Assembly (NCBI GenBank): GCA_029990175.1 | Contig: JARKIP010000099.1 | Span: 186,001 to 250,000 of the forward strand | Reading direction: 5' to 3' | Length of the DNA stretch: 64,000 nucleotides | Source: Petunia secreta | Taxonomy: Eukaryota > Streptophyta > Magnoliopsida > Solanales > Solanaceae | Made by a program: the position numbers and the translations under genes | Notes under the pieces: model-generated | Databases searched by the model: none | What the model was told of the DNA's origin: nothing | What the model saw: the letters and a program-made list of their open reading frames with translations, nothing else | In this document: positions 19,793 through 31,083 of the stretch, one piece after another | How the letters are laid out: each line of letters opens with the position of its first letter | Numbering within the stretch: position 1 is the first letter of the stretch

Positions 19793-22520
19793 AAGGCAAT
19801 GGAGCTGGTGAGATGAGGTTTACAGGCATGTGAGAAGGATGTTTTATTGGTTTCAGGGGTATGAGGGTGTGTTTGTAAAGTCCTGGAATAGGTTCTGGTA
19901 GGTCAGTTGCACTTGTTTGTTTTCTGGTTATCTTGAAAATTGGAAGGGGCATTTGAAAGGAGGTGTAGGGTCTATCCCAGTTTTTGTTTTGGTTCTGACG
20001 CAGCCAGGGGTATGTCATGGTCTGGTTGTTTTAGGTTATTCTCAGGCAGTAGGAGGGAGTGCAGGGTGTTTTTGTGTGTGCACAAGTATATGTGCAGGAA
20101 GTGTGTGTGGGCATGTGTTTTGGTCAGGGCTTAGGGGGTTTGGCTCAGGGGCTTAGCTGCCTGTTCTGGTGTTAGCAGGAGAAATAGGAGTTGTTTCAGG
20201 TTCTAGGTTTTGTTCAGGACCTATTTAGAGGGTATGTAGAATGCAGTGAATGTATATAATTCTGGAGGAGGAAGGTGTAGTTTTCTTAGCAGGTTCTTTT
20301 CTTGTTTTAAATATTTAGTGTCTGTTAGTTTATGTTTCAAGTGGTGCAGGTTTATGTGAATGTGTGCTTGTATGTGTGTGTATCCGATTGTATGTGCATC
20401 TGTTTGTATGTATGCGTGCATTGTATGTGTGTGACTGATTGTGTGTGTGCAGCTTAGTGTGTGGGTGAAGCGTTTAGGAGTGGTATCAGGTGGCCTGTGA
20501 TGATGCAGTTTTATTTGTAAGGAGTAGCTTTTAGTTAGTTGTGAGGGATGTCTGGTGTGATCATGAGGGCAATAGGTGCTGGTAGTTGTGAAGATGTTGG
20601 TTCAGGTTCTGTTTAGGAGGGTATAGGAAGCTGTTTGTCTGTTTTTTTAGGTGTTATGAGAATGTGAGGTGTGGCTTGGTTCCAAGCAGTTTGGGAGTTT
20701 GTGATGAGTCTGCAGAGCTGTGCAAGTGGTGCAGGTTTGTGTTTTATTAACCGGCTGCACTCTGTGAAATTGAAGTATGCTTGTCGCATACTAGGAGAGT
20801 GAAGCCTCTGTATCTTTAAATGACCAACGGGGCCCCTCCTTGAAGACCAGTGAGGTCTTGGCTACCTAGGAAACCGAGAGGTTTGATTAAAGCCGAGGAA
20901 CAGTGAGGAGCCCTATGAGCAAGGTCCGTGAGCCTTGCAAAACCTATGAAGCTGAGAGGCTTGACTAAAGCCAAGGATTAGTGAGGTTTTATTTGTGAAA
21001 GGTCAATTGGCACCTTTTATGATTCGCAGCCTGGTATTGTAAAGACAGTTGAAAATTTCATCCCTAGAGGTTGTAGAAATAATTAGGAGTTCTGTTTGAA
21101 GGAGTATGGAGGTTTGCAAAGGTGTGGATGATAGTTTGGGTGTAGGAGCTAGTCTCGGGGTTGTTCTATTTGTTTTAGGTGATTGGGTAGAATAGTGTGG
21201 GAACTTTATGGTAGGAGTCTATGAGGAACCAAATAAATTGTATTGCAATTGTTGCGTATTATTCTATTTGATTACGATTGTTCTTGAATGAGCGCTAATC
21301 CTTTATTTCTTGTTTTCTTTGCCATGTACACTGTCTTGGGGGCGAATTGAATAGAACTCACAAACTGTGTTGGCTATTTTCATTGGAGTTGTTTGATCCG
21401 CGTCGCACATTTTCGGGCTTGAGATCCCCGAAAAGAAAAAATAAAAACTTATAAAATTCAAGGCTCAATGATTGAGTTTGCTAAATCCGGGTTCTACCTT
21501 CTAAACTCCCTCTCTCCTGTCCCCTTTAGAAAAGCATGTTATAGGAGCCCTGAAACCGAACTAGGACTTTGCATGCTAGAAGTTTGGAAGGATAGCCGCT
21601 CTATAAGCTATTATCTTATCGCATGTTTAGAATTGTTTATGCAATTGCTTATCCCGTTTCTTTGGGACGAGCCAATTAATTAAGGTAATAGAAACCTTTC
21701 GTTCATTATTGAGTGCAAAAGAATCAAAATTTATTTAAAATTATACAATCTTCATTTATTATTTATATTTAAATTAATTATATATCAATTTATTATTTAT
21801 TATTTATTGATTCATTAATTAAATTATTTAAGTGGTATTTATTAATTAATTAATTTAATTAATTAATTTAATTAATTAATTAATTAATTTAGTTATTTAA
21901 TTTTAATAAAATATTTATTTTTTTAATCAATTATAATTATTTATTTATTCCTTATCTAATTGAATTCATAAAAGTATTTATTTATTTAATTCAGTTATTA
22001 TCTATTTATTATTTATCTATCCAACCAATTATTATTATTTATATAATTATTTATTTTATTTGTTTACTTAATTTTATTTTGCCCTTATTTATTTAATTAA
22101 CTAATTAATCAATGAACTATTTTTAATTATCTATTTAATTAATCTTAAATTTGGTTATTTATTTACCTAAGTATTGGAATAACCGAAATCTTATCTTATT
22201 TATATTATCCTCATTTAAAATAAATCCTAATTATCCTTAACAAATTCATGAAAACCGCCAGATTAACTGCTTTTAGCCGATTTTCTAAAGTGCTCCCGCA
22301 AGGGACTTTCTTTTGAATTTAATAGAACCACTTGCCTAAGAATCTCTGAATTTTATTAATTTTCTTTAAGTAAGGGAATAAAATTGCACTCTTAAATTAA
22401 CGTTTGGTTCCTAATAATTCTTAAATTAGGTGGCGACTCCAAAGAAGCCCTTTTGAATCCCATTTTGTTGAAAATACACCCGATGCATATTTGTATGTGT
22501 TTTGGGAGGGTTCAACAGCA

Positions 22521-22538
22521 TGGCGACTCCGTTGGGGA
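22521..22538 (+). promoter_or_regulatory. Primer binding site of the Ogre-type element
   Basis: tggcgactccgttgggga follows the LTR end. Ogre elements are described as using a tRNA-Arg-type primer site of this form; the tRNA match itself was not computed. Confidence 0.82.
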
Positions 22539-23225
22539 AAAATGGTTCTAACCATAAGGCTTTCACGAATTTGCTTTGTTTATATGTTGAATTGTGTATG
22601 TGTTTGAATCGTATGCAGATACTAGTATGCGTAGCTTATTTAATTATTGGGTTTGTATGTTGAAACTAGCATGATTATATCTATTATTTATTTGCGAGCA
22701 TGCTTAGTTAATTTAATTGATTGTTGTGTGTCACGGAAGCATGTCACTACACCCTTATTTGTGCACGTATATAAACTGGCATTCCGTTCATATTTCTCCC
22801 ACTCCTGGGAACCTCTTTCTTTCTCAATTAAAATATCCGTGAGGTGTGTTCATATGCACCCGCACTTTCTTCCACTAAAGAACCCTTTGACGAGTTGGTG
22901 TACCAGTGGACTGTCGTGGGAGTAATTCGACCACGAGACCGCCTGCCATTCACCTGTTAGCCTCAACCGTTAACCCACTCTTAGAATTAGCTTTAGGAGC
23001 ATGCATGCATTTACACCTTAGTCTGGACCCGGTTCTTGGTACCCGCCTCCATAGTTAGGAAACCGCCCTTACGTCAGCGGGTTCTTGAAACCCAACGACA
23101 ATGCATATTATGTGCTGTATGATAATGGATCTTCAGTCCCAGCCAAATTTTGAGCATAATCAAATTTAGAACCTTATTTTCTTTTGTCTTATAAGTAAGA
23201 AATTGACCAGTTTGATAGAATCTAC
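22539..23225 (+). other. 5' untranslated leader of the Ogre-type element
   Basis: About 690 bp lie between the primer site and the extra ORF. No coding signal is convincing. It contains a CT-rich patch (about 22790-22870) and scattered short ORFs without family resemblance. Confidence 0.6.
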
Positions 23226-24716
23226 ATGGTCGTAGAGGTCCCAAAAAAGCTGAAATTATGGTGGGGAGACTTTTGTGAGAAGGAGAGAGATGCAGTTAAG
23301 GGAAAATTAGGAAGGTTGGTAGATTTGATTAATATTCGTCCAAACCGTGATTTGGTCCAAGCTCTTGTTGCATATTGGCACCCAACACGAGCAGTATTCA
23401 AGTTCAAGGACTTTGAGTTGACCTCCTATTTTAGGAGAAATAGTTAGGATAACGGGTTTGAAGTGTCTGGGCCAAGAAATGATCCTTCCAAACAGTCAAG
23501 CAGGGAAGAAATTCTAAGAGAAACTAGGACTAGAAAGGAATGATAGTTTGGGTTGCATAAAAAACAAATGGGTTCATCTGGATTATCTGTACACCAGGTT
23601 TGGGCGCATAACGGGTTTTGATGATTTTGACCGAGAATTTAATTGTGGTAAGGAGACTTGGAGGGACCGGCATATAAGGGCTTTTGTCATTGCATTTTTA
23701 GGGACTTTGGTCTTCCCAAAAGAGAATGGGCACATTAGGACTTGCATTGGTTTCATAGTTCGGGTGATGTTTGAAGGGATCAATGGGAACAAATCTACCA
23801 CCATAGTTCCTATGATTCTAGCAGAAATGTATCGGGCTCTAAATGAATGCAGAAAGGGTTCGACGTATTTCAAAAGGTTGTAATCTTCTCCTTCAAGTAT
23901 GGGCTATAGAGCAAGTGTGCCATCGTGAGCCCATAACGGATATCTGTCGGGTGAAAGACATTTGGGGAGTAATAAATCCTATTACCACCCAAAATAAGAG
24001 AACAAAGTTGTGTGAAAAATCTGAAAGTTTTGCGGGATGGTATGATTTCTTGGCTTGCCTTACCGGTAAGCAAGTAATGTGGAAGTTAATTTATGTTTCT
24101 GATAATGAGATTGCGCTTAGGACATCTAAGAGGTACTACATCGAGTTGACTGGTTTAACTGGGCTTCAGCCGTATGCACCTTTGAGGGTCCTCCGTCAGT
24201 TTGGGATGGAACAATTTATTCCCCTCTGTGCCGATATACCAAAATCAGAAACTCATTTCAACCTGCAAAATGCAATTCCAAGAAAGAAAGAAATTCTCGG
24301 GGATTGGAAGAATTTGCAACCGGTAAAGGTGCCAACAAAGCATCAAAGTTGTACGCCAGAATATCTTGCTTGGATTAAAGAGGGGCAGTACTTAGATCGC
24401 AGTCTGCCAGGAAAAGTTGGTTATGAAGATACGGACATTACAAAGAAAATGAGGCAGGCAAGATCAGGAACCAGTCATGGTGAAACATTCACCCCAGCAA
24501 GCAAGAAGATGAAGCAGATCAGAATAAGATACAACACTTGGAAAAATGGCAGTTTATTATCTATTTTGATGTTTTTTTATTTATGCTTTATTTCATTGTA
24601 TTTTTTTCATGTATTATGTAATGATGATGTATTAAAAAAAGAAAGAAAAGAAAAGAAAAGAAAAGAAAAAGAGAGAAAAGAGAAAAGAAAAGAAAGAGGA
24701 AAGGAAGAAAGTTGAT
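23226..24716 (+). pseudogene. Ogre ORF1 (extra ORF upstream of gag), plant-mobile-domain/DUF7745-like
   Basis: The frame starts MVVEVPKKLKLWWGDF and runs through FGRITGFDDFDREF, FLGTLVFPKENGHI, then IVPMILAEMYRALNECRKG. After a frameshift near 23870 it continues CNLLLQVWAIEQVCHR, WKLIYVSDNEIALR and LTGLQPYAPLRVLRQFG, with a C-terminal basic part. This resembles the plant mobile domain/DUF7745-like proteins found in plant retroelements and as free plant genes. Its position between primer site and gag is characteristic of Ogre. A stop at 23445 plus at least two frame changes inactivate it. Its biochemical role is not known; no catalytic motif is evident. Confidence 0.75.
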
Positions 24717-25012
24717 TATAAAGATGTAGGCGTGATAAAGAAGAAGAAGCAAGGAAAGCAGGATCCAGTCATGGCAATGCACCCACCTCAGCATGATGCA
24801 GTTGATTGGCAAAGTGACAGCTTTATTTTAGTTATTCGATGTATTTTCAATTATGTCTTTATGTTTATTGTATTTTTATTTGTTATGTAAGGATTATGTA
24901 TTGAAAAAGAGTGAAAAAAAAAGAAGAAGAAAGAAAGGAAAAGAAAGAAAGAGAAGAGAAAAAGAGAAAGAAAAGAAAAGAGAGAAAAAAAAAAGACAAG
25001 GAAAGTATGGTA
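24635..25012. repeat. Two purine-rich GAAA/GAAAA tracts
   Basis: Polypurine tracts at about 24638-24713 and 24904-25012 consist almost only of A and G in aaagaaaag words. They sit in the linker between ORF1 and gag. A similar layout in two successive copies (each preceded by tatgta..gatgtatt...aaaaagag) suggests a local duplication of about 270 bp. Confidence 0.8.
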
Positions 25013-25429
25013 TTATGTTATGAAAGAAAATTTTGTATCAACGTTATCTACTTAATGAAATGTTTTACTCTAAATTTGAATTGAACAAAAATGGATGTGA
25101 CTATTTTTCGTAATCATTTATTTACGCGATTAGGCTTACCTCTAGTACAAAGAGGCACCTTACAGGATAGGACGCGTCTGCATTTTTATTTTTATGTACA
25201 TTACTTGTGGTTGCCATATGCCTAAATTTATTGCTCGTTTAAAATGAAAAAGCGCTACGTGATGTGCGCTATGTGATTGTGTGCAAATTTTACCAGCAAC
25301 ATGCACGCTAACATAGTTTACCTTTTGAATTTTTCTTTTGTTTTGTTTATTCCCAACAGAAGTTTGATTTGTGCTGATTAAGCTGACCGAGAGATCTCTG
25401 CACGTTGGTATATATTTCCGAATTTGATA

Positions 25430-27338
25430 ATGATTGGTATTGAGGATCAGCCTCCTACTCTCACTGACAAGAATCTCGAAACTCCTGGATCTTCAAGGGA
25501 AAACATAATTCTTGCTCAAGATGACCTTATTCTAAGTATGTCTAAGCAAATATAGATTTTGAGTTTCGAACTGGCAATGCTGAAAGGGCAAGCCCCTAAA
25601 ACACGCCGCTGCGTGAGCCTAATATGTCACGTTCTATGGACCAAACTGGGCAGTCTTCAAACCCAAATGATGGGGTCGTCACTGTAAACACACCTTTAAA
25701 TGCCAATCGTATTCCTAACACACCCGTATATCAAAGCAACCTACTCCTCAACCAAACTTCACCACCAAACCGTACTCAAGTCAGTCAAAATACCCCGCCT
25801 ACTCAACAAAATGCCCAGCCTGCAAGTTATTATCTATATTATCCATATCCTAACGACCCCACCCCTCACTATCAATATTTACCTGCCAAAGATACTCCTC
25901 GTCCTCCACAATCTAAAGCACCCATTGCTATGGCTGTTGCTCCTCAAAATGCCAATGATCCAAGACAAGGATATCTCGAAGCCCAGTATTATGAGCATGA
26001 CCCTAATGGTAAGAATTTGGATTTCACGAACTATGCGCCACAAAATGACGTGCCTATAACTGTAGAGAAGCAGGGGAAGACAGTTGAGCAAGAGGAGATA
26101 ATCCAAACGATGAAAATCATGCAGCAATCCATCAAGGATTTGCAAGTGTCTAAAGGACGTCAAAGCATCTCCTACCGCAATCTTTATCTATACCCTGACG
26201 TTACTCCTCATCTCGGGTTTAAAGTGCCAAAATTTGATATGTATGATGGTCATAGTGACCCTTTTGCTCATTTGACCAAGTATCTCAACCGAATGAGGAT
26301 TGTGGGAGGTAAAGAGGAACTTCTGATAGCCTTCTTTAGTCATAGTTTGGAAGGTATTGCTGCTCAATGGTTTGCAAGACATGATATAAGCAAGTGGCGT
26401 GAGTTTGATGAGATAGCCAATGATTTCACAAAGCACTTTGAGTACAATATCGAGATGGCTCCTGACCTTATAACCTTCGCCAATCTGAAGAAGAAACCAA
26501 TCAAAACCTTTAGGGAATACACACTGAGATGGCATGAACAGGCTGCAAGGGTGCGACCACCAATGACTGAGGAAGACATGGTAAAGTACTTCATCCGAGC
26601 CCAAGATGATGCCTATTGCATGCATTTGCTCCCTATGATGGATAAACCCTATTCTAAACTTCTTATGATGGGAGAAATGGTCGAAGAAGGTGTTAAAGCT
26701 GGGCAGATTATGAGTTTTGCTGAAATGAAGACAACGACCCAGAATGCTCAAGCCGGCACAAGCAACTCTAGAAGGAAAGAAAAGAAGGAAGAAGTCACAG
26801 CTGTTGTTGCAGACATTGACCGTCGCCCGGCTAGAAGGCTGAATTTTGATAATCCACCTCCCAACCCACTTACCGAAATGCCCTTCCTCATTACCCAGAT
26901 GCACCCCCTCCTTACCCGAATATTCCTTCTCCTTACCCAAATGTACCTTCTCCAAGCTACCCAAGTCACTATCAAATTCCTCCCGCTCTATATCCTGTCT
27001 AACAAGCACAACCCAGTTACTATTAGCAAAATTACCAACCAACTCCTAACTTCCAAGCACCATAAAATTACCAACCCCGTGCTCATGTCCGTCCGAATAA
27101 GCAAGGACCTAACCAGAACTATGAAAGGAGAGCACCCAAGACCTATGCTCCTATAGCTGAGTTCTACGGTTAGTTGTATGAAAGATTGAGAAGTGTCGGA
27201 GTTGTGCAGCCTGTTCCTGATAACACTCCAAATCCTCCTCCAAAATAGTGTGACGTCAATAAGCATTGTGCTTATCATTCTGGGGCTGCGGGCCATGATA
27301 TTGAAAGGTGTTTCGCCTTCAAGGATAAATTTGAAGCT
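25430..27338 (+). pseudogene. Ogre gag
   Basis: A start at 25430 (MIGIEDQPPTLTDKN) leads, after a stop at 25551 and a frame change, into the main frame from 25624. That frame has a Pro/Gln/Asn-rich N-terminal part and then the gag core: FKVPKFDMYDGHSDPFAHL, GIAAQWFARHDI, FREYTLRWHEQAARVRPPM and a basic linker RRKEKKEE. The segment after about 26880 is in other frames and includes a Pro/Tyr-rich repeat (PYPN..PSP) and a CAYHSGAAGHDIERC knuckle at about 27265. Gag forms the particle and packages RNA. Confidence 0.85.
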
Positions 27339-28849
27339 TTGATCAAATCAGGCACTATCCAGCTTACTGGCACCCAGCCGAACGTGCATGATAATCCTCT
27401 TCCTGTCCATGGCAACAATGCTGTCAATATGATTTTTCTTGGTATTCCAAAGCCAGCCATTACTGTTATGCTTGCCTCTCACCCTCAATATGATAGCAGA
27501 AGGGTTCCCTGTAATTATTCTGAAGTGTCCGTTGGAATTGGGAAGATAGTCGTTGCCGTTGCTGCTACATAAGGCATGACTAGGTCAGGTAGATACCATA
27601 TTCCTGAGAAGTTTGGTCAAAGCCTTGGGGAAAAGGAAGGCAATGTGAGAAAGGTGACTGATACTGAGGTTGAAGAATTCCCGAGGAAAGTGCAGTCGAA
27701 AGACTACTCAATTTTGGAGCACTTGAGAAGTACTCCCGCTCGTATATCCATCATGTCTCTATTGATAAACACTGAAACGCACCGAAATGCATTATTGAAG
27801 GTGCTAAAGGAAGCAGAAGTGCCCGCTGAGACCACAAGCAAGAGCCTAGCCGTCTTAGTTAGTCAAATCCTAGAATCTCAAAAAGTGTCTTTCTTTAAAG
27901 AAGAGCTTCCATCCGAGGGTCTAGGACACAACAAAGCCTTGCACATTATTGTCAAATGTAGAGAGAAGTTTGTCGGGCCAGTGCTGATTGATGGTGGTTC
28001 CGGGCTCATCATATGTCCTTTGGCAACCTTGAAGGAACTTGGAATCGATGTTGGCAAAATTAGACAAAGCAATGTGAATGCAAGGGCTTTTGATGGGGCA
28101 CAAAGGTGCACCATAGGATAAGTTGATCTAGATTTGCAAGTAGGCCCTGTAAACTTCACTGTGGAGTTTCAGGTGTTTGATATTCCGTCGACTTACAATA
28201 TGCTGCTTGGGAGACTCTGGATCCACATGGCTGGGGCCATCCCTTCCACCTTGCACCAAAGCGTGAAGTTCATTTGGGATAATGAAGAGATCGTGATTAA
28301 GGGCGAGGGAAACAACCCACTGCATGTCGGCACTACAATTCCTATGGTAGACAGCGCTACTGAGCTTAATGGGATAGTCTTTCACACAGTTGAGTTAATG
28401 AATGTCACCCGAGCGTCCAATGATGATTCAAAAAGAGGTGCCCTACCCAAGGTCCCCAAGATGATTGTTGCAGAAATGTTGAAGAATGGTTTCAAGCATG
28501 GCTCGGGATTGGGAGTAAATTTGAATGGCATCACTGAACCCATTTACTTGCCCAAGAATCTGGGTACTTTTGGCTTGGGTTACTGTCCTACCAAAAAGGA
28601 GATTGAAAAGGCCAAAAGGAAACCAGCCATTGTTATGCCAAAACCTCTTTCCTCATTATACCAGTCATTTTTCTAAGCACCGGAAACGGTCATACCAGAT
28701 CTGGTTGAAGGAGTTGGTAATTTATTTCTGGGGGATGATTTGGAATGCAGTGCTATTATTGAAGACTATGTTGAGGAGTCACCTGTGCAGAATGCCGAAA
28801 CAAAGGATCCGATGGCCAATTGGACCTGTGTCCCAGTGGAAGAGACTTG
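27339..28849 (+). pseudogene. Ogre protease with a G-patch-like segment, exon before the intron
   Basis: One frame is maintained for about 1.5 kb with stops only at about 27570, 28119 and 28674. The protease active-site region is VLIDGGSGLIICPLATLKEL (about 27985-28040), with the flap/core block TYNMLLGRLWIH (28192-28227). A glycine-rich KHGSGLGVNLNGI segment (about 28495) resembles the G-patch seen in related pol proteins. The exon runs on through NWTCVPVEET to the proposed donor at 28850, just before a TGA that splicing would remove. Confidence 0.8.
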
Positions 28850-29102
28850 GTGAATGAACTCACTAGTTTGTTTTGGCATCACATTCAGATTGAGGCCCTG
28901 AACTGTGTTTATTATTGTGTTTATGTTTATGTCTTTTCAAAATAACTTATTTACATTCTGCATGTTTTGTTTTAATGTATTGCCTCCCTAAACTATACTT
29001 TTGAAACCAATAAAATGCACTGCATTCCCCTATTATTATTTTGCTATGCTTTAATTATTTACTTTATTTTATCCCTTTGATTAATATTTGTTTCTGTTTC
29101 AG
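28850..29102 (+). other. Putative spliceosomal intron in Ogre pol
   Basis: The interval starts GTGAAT and ends in a pyrimidine-rich tract tttctgtttcag. Joining 28849 to 29103 removes a cluster of stops and continues the frame as FPFNKTAETLLV. An intron between protease and RT is a known Ogre feature. The donor position is inferred from frame continuity. Confidence 0.65.
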
Positions 29103-29620
29103 CTTTCCATTTAACAAAACTGCCGAAACTTTGCTTGTGACATATAATGAAACAACTTAACAAACTGGTAACGATGCACTGTATGTTGGGGAATTTGATG
29201 AAGATTTTGTTCCTGATGAAATAACAAGAGAAGTTGATCAGTTTGAGAACAAGCCAAAGCCTAACTTTGAAGAAACCGAATCAATCAACTTGGGAACTTC
29301 AGAAGATGTTAGAGAAACCAAAATCAGTGTTCATTTGACCTCTAAAGAAAGAAGAGCTTATATTGAACTATTGAACGAGTATCGAGACATCTTTGCTTGG
29401 TCTTATGATGATATGCCCGATTTGAGTACTGATCTTGTCACTCATAAGTTGCCTACTGATCATTCATTCCCGCCTGTTAAGCAGAAGAAAAGAAACTTCA
29501 AAACTTCCACAAGTAAACAGATCTTGGAAGAAGTGCAAAATAATTGACTACTAAGGTGATTCGATCTCTCAAGTACCCTACTTGGTTAGAAAATATTGTG
29601 TCGGTGCCCAAGAAGGATGG
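29103..29620 (+). pseudogene. Ogre reverse transcriptase, N-terminal part (before the insertion)
   Basis: After the intron come an acidic linker (YVGEFDEDFVPDEI), then the RT entry region ISVHLTSKERRAYIELLN, YRDIFAWSYDDMP and FPPVKQKKR. The frame changes near 29545 and ends in WLENIVSVPKKDG, cut at the gatgg target site. It continues at 58037. There is an in-frame TAA near 29158. Confidence 0.85.
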
Positions 29621-30434
29621 TGATGGATATAATTTATTCATATATTTTCATAGTTAAATATTAAGTATTTTTAAATAAAATGTGAATCAATATATCCATC
29701 TCTCGCATATTTTCTAACATATTTTGCAGGACGAAGAACATATTAAAAGTAAAGAAAAAGAATGGAATAATCATCAATGACAATATTGTTCATAGTGCAA
29801 TTATAGCACCGATGATTCTTGTCTATAATTTTACTACGGTGAAGAGCAAAGTGCAAATGGAAGAAAAAGTCATCAATTCAAGACACCTTTGCTACTACGG
29901 GAAAATACCAAGACCTTACCTAACTTTCATCAATGACCATATGGGAATATTTTGTAGGAGAAATAATAATAAATTCGAAGAAAGCAAGACGGAAGAGCAA
30001 ATGTGAAATTCATCTAGGAATTGCTACTAGATTGATCTAGTGATGAATTTCACATTTGCTCTTCCGTCTTGCTTTTTTCGAATTTATCATTATTTCTCCT
30101 ACAAAATATTCCCCTATGGTCATTGATGAAAGTTAGGTAAGGTCTTGGTATTTTCCCGTAGTAGCAAAGGTGTCTTGAATTGATGACTTTTTCTTCCATT
30201 TGCACTTCGCTCTTCACTGTAGTAAAATTATAGACAAGAATCATCGGTGCTATAATTCATTATGAACAATATAGTCATTGATGATTATTCCATTCTTTTT
30301 CTTTACTTTTAATATGTTCTTCGTCCTACAAAATATGTTAGAAAATATGCGAGAGATGGATATATTTATTCACATTTTATTTAAAAATGCTTAATATTTA
30401 ACTATGAAAATATATGAATAAATTATATCCATCA
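29621..30434. repeat. 814 bp inverted repeat (fold-back U3) at the end of the Athila-like element
   Basis: The left arm is 29621-30014, the spacer 30015-30041 (27 bp) and the right arm 30042-30434. The arms are near-identical inverted copies with only scattered mismatches. Both outer ends are TGATGGATATAA / TTATATCCATCA, i.e. the U3 terminus in both orientations. The normal R/U5 end of this LTR (seen at 33688-34715) is missing here. Mirror ORFs of 64 codons in each arm are a result of symmetry, not genes. Copies recur at 36838-37651 (unit B) and 44069-44882 (unit C). Confidence 0.93.
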
Positions 30435-30447
30435 AATTCCCCCATAC
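30435..30447 (-). promoter_or_regulatory. Polypurine tract of the Athila-like element
   Basis: On the minus strand gtatgggggaattt immediately precedes the LTR start TGATGG. This is the classical form of plant gypsy polypurine tracts. A second similar patch (caagtatgggggaggg, about 31570-31585) lies 1.1 kb upstream and might be an internal tract. Confidence 0.8.
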
Positions 30448-31029
30448 TTGAATCTTTGCTCGTCCTCGAGGATAAAGTTATATATATATATATAAATTCA
30501 CAATCTTTGTAGGGTAGAAAATTTATTCAAGATAAACTTCTTTTATCATGCTCAATGTCTTTTTTTTTCTTCACCAAATTCTTTGTATTTTTCTGAATTT
30601 TGTCTTGATCAACAAGAACTTGCAGCTTCTCTCCTTGAATCTTTCAAAATTGATAGAGTTATGATCATGTATTCAGTAAGTATCATAGTCTTGTCCATTG
30701 GCTTGCTCTTCATGGTCATCTCCACTAATAAAGATTTAATACTGATTTTCAAAATCCTTTTAGGACTTTTCATGGCTTGTAATGTTAGGCTTCAGGCAGG
30801 TAGGATCAGGATATTTGATAGTGACTGTTCTTCTTCTAGCTTGGAGCAAACATTTCTCAAAATTTTCTCCATTAGGTAATACTTCTTTTTTTTTTTCATC
30901 AAAATTTTTTTTTAATCTCATACATATACAAATATTCACAACATTGCGTCTTTTTGTAATATTTCTTCTTTTTGGTGATGTTTAATCTTTGCGCATTCAA
31001 AGCTGGAAGAAATAATAACTCTTTTTTCT

Positions 31030-31083
<54 letters not shown>

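Larger units (their letters stand above)
18014..22517 (+). repeat. Ogre-type 5' LTR, 4.5 kb
   Basis: It begins TGACACCC and ends near TTCAACA, 3 bp before the primer site. The interior is unusual: an AT-dinucleotide array (18452-18536), a 2 kb T/G-rich stretch on the plus strand (about 18990-20760) with repeated gcaggtt, aggggt and tgtgtg words, a GC-normal patch (20760-21060) with repeats of gaggc/tt-tga-taaagcc-aagga type, then an AT-rich stretch of ttaatt words (21730-22200). No genes are credible inside. The partner 3' LTR is not in the window. Confidence 0.78.

Noticed and set aside
26188..27042. 284-codon minus-strand ORF opposite Ogre gag
   Set aside because: It is a shadow of the gag frame. 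Its peptide shows no domain and it follows the codon periodicity of the sense strand. It was considered because the neighbouring Tat element does have a real antisense gene, but there are no introns or family motifs here.
23226..29620. Endogenous pararetrovirus (caulimovirid) integration
   Set aside because: The RT, double RNase H, LTR, primer site and gag motifs are of Ty3/gypsy Tat/Ogre type, and no movement protein was seen.
29812..30244. Two mirrored 64-codon ORFs (also in units B and C)
   Set aside because: They are the two arms of the inverted repeat read in opposite directions. Symmetry explains the identical peptides, and there is no family resemblance.
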